From assembly GCA_949987565.1 (NCBI GenBank), contig OX465103.1, positions 14,614,774-14,678,773 on the forward strand: DNA of 64,000 nt. Direction: 5' to 3'. Position 1 is the first letter of the stretch. Each line of letters starts with the position of its first letter. Below, piece by piece: positions 44,201-56,393 of the stretch. The notes under the pieces were generated by a model. The model was not told the DNA's origin. It saw nothing but the letters and a program-made list of their open reading frames with translations, and searched no databases. The position numbers and the translations under genes were made by a program. This DNA is from Luidia sarsii. Its lineage: Eukaryota; Echinodermata; Asteroidea; Paxillosida; Luidiidae.

Positions 44201-45127
44201 CTCTCAGAGAAGTGAAGAAAAGAGAAGAAGGAAAACTGGCAAGAACCTTTGCTTAATCCTGAAACAAGGATAACACCCCCTTTCACAGGACCAATTGCAA
44301 AGGCGGAGGTCACGAGGCCAGGCGGAAAAAGGGTTTCCTTCCCCCTAAAGGCTTTTGACGGCCTCCAACAAACCACCGACAGCACACCGACATCACACCG
44401 ACAGCACACCAACAGCACACCGACAGCACACCGACAGCACACCGACAGCACACCTACAGCACTCAGACAGCACCCCGACACCACTCCGACAGCACACCGA
44501 CAGCACACCAACAGCACACTGACAGCATACCAACAACCCACCATCAGCACGACAGCACACCGACACTACATCGACCATACAGCGACAGCACACCCAAAGC
44601 ACACAGACAGCACACTGACATTCCACCCACACCACGCCGACACCCCACACACTCTCAGAGAAGTGTAGAAAAGAGTAGAAGGAAAACTGGCAAGAATCTT
44701 TGCTTGATCCTGAAACAAGGATAACACCCCCTTTTACAGGACCAATTGCAAAGGCGGGGGTCACGAGGCCAGGCGGAAAAAGGGTTTCCTTCCCCCAAAA
44801 GGCTTTTGACGGCCTCCAACAAACCACCGACATCACACCGACAGCACACCGACAGCACACCAACAGCACATAGACAGCACACCGACAGCACACCGACAGC
44901 ACACCGACAGCACACCTACAGCACTCAGACAGCACCCCGACACCACCCCGACACCACTCCGACAGCAAACCGACAGCACTCCGAGAGCTCACCGACAGCA
45001 CACCAACAGCACACTAATGACAGCATACCAACAACCCACCGTCAGCGCGACAGCACACCGACACTACATCGACCATACAGCGACAGCACACTGACGTTCC
45101 ACCCACAGCACACCGTCACCCCACACA

Positions 45128-48100
45128 CTCTCAGAGAAGTGAAGAAAAGAGAAGAAGGAAAACTGGCAAGAACCTTTGCTTAATCCTGAAACAAGGATAA
45201 CACCCCCTTTCACAGGACCAATTGCAAAGGCGGGGGTCACGAGGCCAGGCGGAAAAAGGGTTTCCTTCCCCAAAAAGGCTTTTTACGGCCTCCAACAAAC
45301 CACAGACAGCACACCGACATCACACCGACAGCACACAGACATCACACCGACAGCACACCGACAGCACACCGAAAGCACACTGACAGCACACCTACAGCAC
45401 ACAGACAGCACCCCGACACCACTCCGAGATCTCACCGACAGCACACCAACAGCACACTAATGACAGCATACCAACAACCCACCGTCAGCACGACAGCACA
45501 CCGACACTGCATCGACCATACTGCGACAGCACAACGAAAGCACACAGACAGCACACCAACAGCGAACCGACAAGCAAACCGATGGCCCACCGACAGCACA
45601 CCAACAGCACACTGACAGCATACCAACAACCCACCATAAAGCAAGACAGCACACTGACACTCGTACATCGACCATACAGCGACAGCACACCCACAGCACA
45701 CAGACAGCACACTGACATTCCACCCACAGCACGCCGACACCCCACACACTCTCAGAGAAGTGAAGAAAAGAGTAGAAGGAAAACTGGCAAGAATCTTTGC
45801 TTGATCCTGAAACAAGGATAACACCCCCTTTTACAGGACCAATTGCAAAGGCGGGGGTGACGAGGCCAGGCGGAAAAAGGGTTTCCTTCCCCCAAAAGGC
45901 TTTTGACGGCCTCCAACAAACCACCGACAGCACACCGACATCACACCGACAGCACACCAACAGCACACCGACAGCACACCGACAGCACACCGACAGCACA
46001 CCGACACTGCATCGACCATACTGCGACATCAGAACGAAAGCACACAGACAGCACACCAACAGCGAACCGACAAGCAAACCGATGGCCCACCGACAGCACA
46101 CCAACAGCACACTGACAGCATACCAACAACCCACCATCAGCACGACAGCACACTGACACTCGTACATCGACCATACAGCGACAGCACACCCAAAGCACAC
46201 AGACAGCACACTGACATTCCACCCACAGCACGCCGACACCCCACACACTCTCAGAGAAGTGAAGAAAAGAGTAGAAGGAAAACTGGCAAGAATCTTTGCT
46301 TGATCCTGAAACAAGGATAACACCCCCTTTTACAGGACCAATTGCAAAGGCGGGGGTCACGAGGCCAGGCGGAAAAAGGGTTTCCTTCCCCCAAAAAGCT
46401 TTTGACGGCCTCCAACAAACCACCAACATCACACCGACAGCACACCGACAGCACACTAACAGCACATAGACAGCACACCGACAGCACACCGACAGCACAC
46501 CGACAGCACACCTACAGCACTCAGAAAGCACCCCGACACCACCCCGACACCACTCCGACAGCACACCGACAGCACTCCGAGAGCTCACTGACAGCACACC
46601 AACAGCACACTAATGACAGCATACCAACAACCCACCGTCAGCACGACAGCACACCGACACTACATCGACCATACAGCGACAGCACACTGACATTCCACCC
46701 ACAGCACACCGTCACCCCACACACTCTCAGAGAAGTGAAAAAAAGAGTAGAAGGAAAACTGGCAAGAACCTTTGCTTAATCCTGAAACAAGGATAACACC
46801 CCCTTTCACAGGACCAATTGCAAAGGCGGGGGTCACGAGGCCAGGCGGAAAAAGGGTTTCCTTCCCCCAAAAGGCTTTTTACGGCCTCCAACAAACCACA
46901 GACAGCACACCGACATCACACCGACAGCACACCGACATCACACCGACAGCACACCGACAGCACACCGAAAGCACACTGACAGCACACCTACAGCACACAG
47001 ACAGCACCCCGACACCACTCCGAGATCTCACCGACAGCACACCAACAGCACACTAATGACAGCATACCAACAACCCACCGTCAGCACGACAGCACACCGA
47101 CGCTGCATCGACCATACAGCGACAGCACAACGAAAGCACACCAACAGCGAACTGACAAGCACACCGATGGCCCACCGACAGCACACCAACAGCACACTGA
47201 CAGCATACCAACAACCCACCATCAGCACGACAGCACACTGACACTACATCGACCATACAGCGACAGCACACCCAAAGCACACAGACAGCACACTGACATT
47301 CCACCCACAGCACGCCGACACACCACACACTCTCAGAGAAGTGAAGAAAAGAGTAGAAGGAAAACTGGCAGGAATCTTTACTTGATCCTGAAACAAGGAT
47401 AACACCCCCTTTTACAGGACCAATTGCAAAGGCGGGGGTCACGAGGCCAGGCGGAAAAAGGGTTTCCTTCCCCCAAAAGGCTTTTGACGGCCTCCAACAA
47501 ACCACCAACAGCACACCGACATCACACCGACAGCACACCAACAACACACCGACAGCACACCGACAGCACACCGACAGCACACCTACAGCACTCAGACAGC
47601 ACCCCGACACCACTCCGACAGCACACCGACAGCACACCAACAGCACACTGACAGCATACCAACAACCCACCATCAGCACGACAGCACACCGACACTACAT
47701 CGACCATACAGCGACAGCACACCCAAAGCGCACAGACAGCACACTGACATTCCACCCACACCACGCCAACACCCAACACACTCTCAGAGAAGTGAAGAAA
47801 AGAGTAGAAGGAAAACTGGCAAGAATCTTTGCTTGATCCTGAAACAAGGATAACACCCCCTTTTACAGGACCAATTGCAAAGGCGGGGGTCACGAGGCCA
47901 GGCGGAAAAAGGGTTTCCTTCCTCCAAAAGGCTTTTGACGGCCTCCAACAAACCACCGACATCACACCGACAGCACACCGACAGCACATTAACAGCACAT
48001 AGACAGCACACCGACAGCACACCGACAGCACACCGACAGCACACCGACAGCACACCTACAGCACTCAGACAGCACCCCGACACCACCCCGACACCACTCC

Positions 48101-48267
48101 GACAGCAAACCGACAGCACTCCGAGAGCTCACCGACAGCACACCAACAGCACACTAATGACAGCATACCAACAACCCACCGTCAGCACGACAGCACACCG
48201 ACACTACATCGACCATACAGCGACAGCACACTGACGTTCCACCCACAGCACACCGTCACCCCACACA
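45128..48267 (+). repeat. Segment A', six units (3,140 bp)
   Basis: Matches 29,718-32,857 at a constant offset of 15,410 bp. Differences seen are single bases, for example cacccaacac near 47,770 for caccccacac. Confidence 0.85.
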
Positions 48268-51200
48268 CTCTCAGAGAAGTAAAGAAAAGAGAAGAAGGAA
48301 AACTGGCAAGAACCTTTGCTTAATCCTGAAACAAGGATAACACCCCCTTTCACAGGACCAATTGCAAAGGCGGAGGTCACGAGGCCAGGCGGAAAAAGGG
48401 TTTCCTTCCCCCTAAAGGCTTTTGACGGCCTCCAACAAACCACCGACAGCACACCGACATCACACCGACAGCACACCAACAGCACACCGACAGCACACCG
48501 ACAGCACACCGACAGCACACCTACAGCACTCAGACAGCACCCCGACACCACTCTGACAGCACACCGACAGCACACCAACAGCACACTGACAGCATACCAA
48601 CAACCCACCATCAGCACGACAGCACACCGACACTACATCGACCATACAGCGACAGCACACCCAAAGCACACAGACAGCACACTGACATTCCACCCACACC
48701 ACGCCGATACCCCACACACTCTCAGAGAAGTGTAGAAAAGAGTAGAAGGAAAACTGGCAAGAATCTTTGCTTGATCCTGAAACAAGGATAACACCCCCTT
48801 TTACAGGACCAATTGCAAAGGCGGGGGTCACGAGGCCAGGCGGAAAAAGGGTTTCCTTCCCCCAAAAGGCTTTTGACGGCCTCCAACAAACCACCGACAT
48901 CCCACCGACAGCACACCGACAGCACACCAACAGCACATAGACAGCACACCGACAGCACACCGACAGCACACCGACAGCACACCTACAGCACTCAGACAGC
49001 ACCCCGACACCACCCCGACACCACTCCGACAGCAAACCGACAGCACTCCGAGAGCTCACCGACAGCACACCAACAGCACACTAATGACAGCATACCAACA
49101 ACCCACCGTCAGCACGACAGCACACCGACACTACATCGACCATACAGCGACAGCACACTGACATTCCACCCACAGCACACCGTCACCCCACACACTCTCA
49201 GAGAAGTGAAAAAAAGAGTAGAAGGAAAACTGGCAAGAACCTTTGCTTAATCCTGAAACAAGGATAACACCCCCTTTCACAGGACCAATTGCAAAGGCGG
49301 GGGTCACGAGGCCAGGCGGAAAAAGGGTTTCCTTCCCCCAAAAGGCTTTTTACGGCCTCCAACAAACCACAGACAGCACACCGACATCACACCGACAGCA
49401 CACCGACATCACACCGACAGCACACCGACAGCACACCGAAAGCACACTGACAGCACACCTACAGCACACAGACAGCACCCCGACACCACTCCGAGATCTC
49501 ACCGACAGCACACCAACAGCACACTAATGACAGCATACCAACAACCCACCGTCAGCACGACAGCACACCGACGCTGCATCGACCATACAGCGACAGCACA
49601 ACGAAAGCACACCAACAGCGAACTGACAAGCACACCGATGGCCCACCGACAGCACACCAACAGCACACTGACAGCATACCAACAACCCACCATCAGCACG
49701 ACAGCACACTGACACTACATCGACCATACAGCGACAGCACACCCAAAGCACACAGACAGCACACTGACATTCCACCCACAGCACGCCGACACACCACACA
49801 CTCTCAGAGAAGTGAAGAAAAGAGTAGAAGGAAAACTGGCAGGAATCTTTACTTGATCCTGAAACAAGGATAACACCCCCTTTTACAGGACCAATTGCAA
49901 AGGCGGGGGTCACGAGGCCAGGCGGAAAAAGGGTTTCCTTCCCCCAAAAGGCTTTTGACGGCCTCCAACAAACCACCAACAGCACACCGACATCACACCG
50001 ACAGCACACCAACAACACACCGACAGCACACCGACAGCACACCTACAGCACTCAGACAGCACCCCGACACCACTCCGACAGCACACCGACAGCACACCAA
50101 CAGCACACTGACAGCATACCAACAACCCACCATCAGCACGACAGCACACCGACACTACATCGACCATACAGCGACAGCACACCCAAAGCACACAGACAGC
50201 ACACTGACATTCCACCCACACCACGCCAACACCCCACACACTCTCAGAGAAGTGAAGAAAAGAGTAGAAGGAAAACTGGCAAGAATCTTTGCTTGATCCT
50301 GAAACAAGGATAACACCCCCTTTTACAGGACCAATTGCAAAGGCGGGGGTCACGAGGCCAGGCGGAAAAAGGGTTTCCTTCCCCAAAAGGCTTTTGACGG
50401 CCTCCAACAAACCACCGACATCACACCGACAGCACACTGACAGCACATTAACAGCACATAGACAGCACACCGACAGCACACCGACAGCACACCGACAGCA
50501 CACCGACAGCACACCTACAGCACTCAGACAGCACCCCGACACCACCCCGACACCACTCCGACAGCAAACCGACAGCACTCCGAGAGCTCACCGACAGCAC
50601 ACCAACAGCACACTAATGACAGCATACCAACAACCCACCGTCAGCACGACAGCACACCGACACTACATCGACCATACAGCGACAGCACACTGACGTTCCA
50701 CCCACAGCACACCGTCACCCCACACACTCTCAGAGAAGTGAAGAAAAGAGAAGAAGGAAAACTGGCAAGAACCTTTGCTTAATCCTGAAACAAGGATAAC
50801 ACCCCCTTTCACAGGACCAATTGCAAAGGCGGAGGTCACGAGGCCAGGCGGAAAAAGGGTTTCCTTCCCCCTAAAGGCTTTTGACGGCCTCCAACAAACC
50901 ACCGACAGCACACCGACATCACACCGACAGCACACCAACAGCACACCGACAGCACACCGACAGCACACCGACAGCACACCTACAGCACTCAGACAGCACC
51001 CCGACACCACTCCGACAGCACACCGACAGCACACCAACAGCACACTGACAGCATACCAACAACCCACCATCAGCACGACAGCACACCGACACTACATCGA
51101 CCATACAGCGACAGCACACCCAAAGCACACAGACAGCACACTGACATTCCACCCACACCACGCCGATACCCCCACACACTCTCAGAGAAGTGTAGAAAAG

Positions 51201-52264
51201 AGTAGAAGGAAAACTGGCAAGAATCTTTGCTTGATCCTGAAACAAGGATAACACCCCCTTTTACAGGACCAATTGCAAAGGCGGGGGTCACGAGGCCAGG
51301 CGGAAAAAGGGTTTCCTTCCCCCAAAAGGCTTTTGACGGCCTCCAACAAACCACCGACATCACACCGACAGCACACCGACAGCACACCAACAGCACATAG
51401 ACAGCACACCGACAGCACACCGACAGCACACCTACAGCACTCAGACAGCACCCCGACACCACCCCGACACCACTCCGACAGCAAACCGACAGCACTCCGA
51501 GAGCTCACCGACAGCACACCAACAGCACACTAATGACAGCATACCAACAACCCACCGTCAGCACGACAGCACACCGACACTACATCGACCATACAGCGAC
51601 AGCACACTGACGTTCCACCCACAGCACACCGTCACCCCACACACTCTCAGAGAAGTGAAGAAAAGAGAAGAAGGAAAACTGGCAAGAACCTTTGCTTAAT
51701 CCTGAAACAAGGATAACACCCCCTTTCACAGGACCAATTGCAAAGGCGGGGGTCACGAGGCCAGGCGGAAAAAGGGTTTCCTTCCCCAAAAAGGCTTTTT
51801 ACGGCCTCCAACAAACCACAGACAGCACACCGACATCACACCGACAGCACACCGACATCACACCGACAGCACACCGACAGCACACCGAAAGCACACTGAC
51901 AGCACACCTACAGCACACAGACAGCACCCCGACACCACTCCGAGATCTCACCGACAGCACACCAACAGCACACTAATGACAGCATACCAACAACCCACCG
52001 TCAGCACGACAGCACACCGACACTGCATCGACCATACTGCGACAGCACAACGAAAGCACACAGACAGCACACCAACAGCGAACCGACAAGCAAACTGATG
52101 GCCCACCGACAGCACACCAACAGCACACTGACAGCATACCAACAACCCACCATAAAGCAAGACAGCACACTGACACTCGTACATCGACCATACAGCGACA
52201 GCACACCCACAGCACACAGACAGCACACTGACATTCCACCCACAGCACGCCGACACCCCACACA

Positions 52265-53061
52265 CTCTCAGAGAAGTGAAGAAAAGAGTAGAAGGAAAAC
52301 TGGCAAGAATCTTTGCTTGATCCTGAAACAAGGATAACACCCCCTTTTACAGGACCAATTGCAAAGGCGGGGGTGACGAGGCCCGGCGGAAAAAGGGTTT
52401 CCTTCCCCCAAAAGGCTTTTGACGGCCTCCAACAAACCACCGACAGCACACCGACATCACACCGACAGCACACCAACAGCACACCGACAGCACACCGACA
52501 GCACACCGACACTGCATCGACCATACTGCGACATCAGAACGAAAGCACACAGACAGCACACCAACAGCGAACCGACAAGCAAACCGATGGCCCACAGACA
52601 GCACACCGACATCACACCGACAGCACACCGACATCACACCGACAGCACACCGACATCACACCGACAGCACACCGACAGCACACCGAAAGCACACTGACAG
52701 CACACCTACAGCACACAGACAGCACCCCGACACCACTCCGAGATCTCACCGACAGCACACCAACAGCACACTAATGACAGCATACCAACAACCCACCGTC
52801 AGCACGACAGCACACCGACACTGCATCGACCATACTGCGACAGGACAACGAAAGCACACAGACAGCACACCAACAGCGAACCGACAAGCAAACCGATGGC
52901 CCACCGACAGCACACCAACAGCACACTGACAGCATACCAACAACCCACCATCAGCACGACAGCACACTGACACTTGTACATCGACCATACAGCGACAGCA
53001 CACCCACAGCACACAGACAGCACACTGACATTCCACCCACAGCACGCCGACACACCACACA
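52265..53061 (+). repeat. 797-bp fused unit with one core and expanded 11/22-bp tract
   Basis: Begins as the 488-bp unit type of H (its eighth unit), then at 52,592-52,595 (ccac) switches into the repeat tract that normally follows the core of the 621-bp type (agacagcacaccgacatc). The second core is lost. Alternating gacatcacacc and gacagcacacc 11-mers follow, a 22-bp pattern. It is the longest core-to-core spacing within the array. Confidence 0.78.
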
Positions 53062-55153
53062 CTCTCAGAGAAGTGAAGAAAAGAGTAGAAGGAAAACTGG
53101 CAAGAATCTTTACTTGATCCTGAAACAAGGATAACACCCCCTTTTACAGGACCAATTGCAAAGGCGGGGGTCACGAGGCCAGGCGGAAAAAGGGTTTCCT
53201 TCCCCCAAAAGGCTTTTGACGGCCTCCAACAAACCACCGACAGCACACCGACATCACACCGACAGCACACCAACAGCACACCGACAGCACACCGACAGCA
53301 CACCGACAGCACACCTACAGCACTCAGACAGCACCCCGACACCACTCCGACAGCACACCGACAGCACACCAACAGCACACTGACAGCGTACCAACAACCC
53401 ACCATCAGCACGACAGCACACCGACACTACATCGACCATACAGCGACAGCACACCCAAAGCACACAAACAGCACACTGACATTCCACCCACACCACGCCG
53501 AAACCCCACACACTCTCAGAGAAGTGAAGAAAAGATGAGAAGGAAAACTGGCAAGAACCTTTGCTTTATCCTGAAACAAGGATAACACCCCCTTTCACAG
53601 GACCAATTGCAAAGGCGGGGGTCACGAGGCCAGGCGGAAAAAGAGTTTCCTTCCCCCAAAAGGCTTTTGACGGCCTCCAACAGACCACCGACAGCACACC
53701 GACATCACATAGACAGCAAACAGACAGCACCCTTGACACCACACCGACAGCACCCCGACACTACTCCGACAGCACACCGACAGCACACCAACAGCACATA
53801 GACAGCACACCGACAGCACACCGACAGCACACCGACAACACACCTACAGCACTCAGACAGCACCCCGACACCACCCCGACACCACTCCGACAGCACACCG
53901 ACAGCACTCCGAGAGCTCACCGACAGCACACCAACAGCACACTAATGACAGCATACCAACAACCCACCGTCAGCACGACAGCACACCGACACTACATCGA
54001 CCATACAGCGACAGCACACTGACATTCCACCCACAGCACACCGACACCCCACACACTCTCAGAGAAGTGAAGAAAAGAGAAGAAGGAAAACTGGCAAGAA
54101 CCTTTGCTTAATCCTGAAACAAGGATAACACCCCCTTTCACAGGACCAAATGCAAAGGCGGGGGTCACGAGGCCAGGCGGAAAAAGGGTTTCCTTCCCCC
54201 AAAAGGCTTTTGACGGCCTCCAACAAACCACAGACAGCACACCGACATCACACCGGCAGCACACCAACAGCACATAGACAGCACACCGACAGCACACCGA
54301 AAGCACACTGACAGCACACAGACAGCACACAGACAGCACCCCGACACCACTCCGAGAGCTCACCGACAGCACACCAACAGCACACTAATGACAGCATACC
54401 AACAACCCACCGTCAGCACGACAGCACACCGACACTGCATCGACCATACTGCGACAGCACAACGAAAGCACACAGACAGCACACCAACAGCGAACCGACA
54501 AGCAAACCGATGGCCCACCGACAGCACACCAACAGCACACTAATGACAGCATACCAACAACCCACCATCAGCACGACAGCACACCGACACTACATCGACC
54601 ATACAGCGACAGCACACCCAAAGCACACAGACAGCACACTGACATTCCACCCACACCACGCCGAAACCCCACACACTCTCAGACAAGTGAAGAAAAGATG
54701 AGAAGGAAAACTGGCAAGAACCTTTGCTTAATCCTGAAACAAGGATAACACCCCCTTTCACAGGACCAATTGCAAAGGCGGGGGTCACGAGGCCAGGCGG
54801 AAAAAGAGTTTCCTTCCCCCAAAAGGCTTTTGACGGCCTCCAACAGACCACCGACAGCACACCGACATCACATAGACAGCACACAGACAGCACCCTTGAC
54901 ACCACACCGACAGCACACCAACAACACACCGACAACACACCTACAGCACTCAGAGAGCACCCCGACACCACCCCGACACCACTCCCGACAGCACACCGAC
55001 AGCACTCCGAGAGCTCACCGACAGCACACCAACAGCACACTAATGACAGCATACCAACAACCCACCGTCAGCACGACAGCACACCGACACTACATCGACA
55101 ATACAGCGACAGCACACTGACATTCCACCCTAAGCACACCGACACCCCACACA

Positions 55154-55773
55154 CTCTCAGAGAAGTGAAGAAAAGAGAAGAAGGAAAACTGGCAAGAACC
55201 TTTGCTTAATCCTGAAACAAGGATAACACCCCCTTTCACAGGACCAAATGCAAAGGCGGGGGTCACAAGGCCAGGCGGAAAAAGGGTTTCCTTCCCCCAA
55301 AAGGCTTTTGACGGCCTCCAACAAACCACACACAGCACACCGACATCACACCGGCAGCACACCAACAGCACATAGACAGCACACCGACAGCACACCGAAA
55401 GCACACTGACAGCACACCTACAGCACACAGACAGCACCCCGACACCACTCCGAGAGCTCACCGACAGCACACCAACAGCACACTAATGACAGCATACCAA
55501 CAACCCACCGTCAGCACGACAGCACACCGACACTGCATCGACCATACTGCGACAGCACAACGAAAGCACACAGACAGCACACCAACAGCAAACCGACAAG
55601 CAAACCGATGGCCCACCGACAGCACACCAACAGCACACTGACAGCATACCAACAACCCACCATCAGCACGACAGCACACTGACACTCGTACATCGACCAT
55701 ACAGCGACAGCACACCCACAGCACACAGACAGCACACTGACATTCCACCCACAGCACGCCGACACACCACACA
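55154..55773 (+). repeat. 620-bp double-tail unit, tandem copy 1
   Basis: Followed directly by another 620-bp unit with the same layout. Both contain the ctgcatcgaccatactgcg tail variant and the ggcccaccgacagc spacer between the two tail blocks. Related 620-bp units start at 54,056 and 57,322. Confidence 0.75.
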
Positions 55774-56393
55774 CTCTCAGAGAAGTGAAGAAAAGAGTAG
55801 AAGGAAAACTGGCAAGAATCTTTACTTGATCCTGAAACAAGGATAACACCCCCTTTTACAGGACCAATTGCAAAGGCGGGGGTCACGAGGCCAGGCGGAA
55901 AAAGGGTTTCCTTCCCCCAAAAGGCTTTTGACGGCCTCCAACAAACCACAGACAGCACACCGACATCACACCGGCAGCACATCAACAGCACATAGACAGC
56001 ACACCGACAGCACACCGAAAGCACACTGACAGCACACCTACGGCACACAGACAGCACCCCGACACCACTCCGAGAGCTCACCGACAGCACACCAACAGCA
56101 CACTAATGACAGCATACCAACAACCCACCGTCAGCACGACAGCACACCGACACTGCATCGACCATACTGCGACAGGACAACGAAAGCACACAGACAGCAC
56201 ACCAACAGCGAACCGACAAGCAAACCGATGGCCCACCGACAGCACACCAACAGCACACTGACAGCATACCAACAACCCACCATCAGCACGACAGCACACT
56301 GACACTCGTACATCGACCATACAGCGACAGCACACCCACAGCACACAGACAGCACACTGACATTCCACCCACAGCACGCCGACACACCACACA
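55774..56393 (+). repeat. 620-bp double-tail unit, tandem copy 2
   Basis: Tandem partner of the preceding 620-bp unit. Private differences include cagcacatcaacagc near 55,975 and cgacaggacaac near 56,170; the latter is shared with the fused unit near 52,840. Confidence 0.75.

Larger units (their letters stand above)
36285..45127 (+). repeat. Higher-order repeat H, copy 3, internally duplicated (8,843 bp)
   Basis: Follows the H order but at offset 21,364 from copy 1 before about 38,500, 21,353 up to 39,788 and 22,792 after it. The change at 39,788/39,789 is a tandem duplication of about 1.4 kb. Scattered base differences from copies 1 and 2 (such as gcttaatcatg near 43,787 for gcttcatcatg) show it is less closely related to them than they are to each other. 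Confidence 0.85.
32858..48267 (+). repeat. Super-repeat copy 2 (B'-H3-A'), 15,410 bp
   Basis: Same order as the previous super-repeat but with one H copy, itself enlarged by an internal duplication. Segment A' lies exactly 15,410 bp after A. Beyond 48,268 the order does not return to B, so the super-repeat series ends there or is rearranged. Confidence 0.78.
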
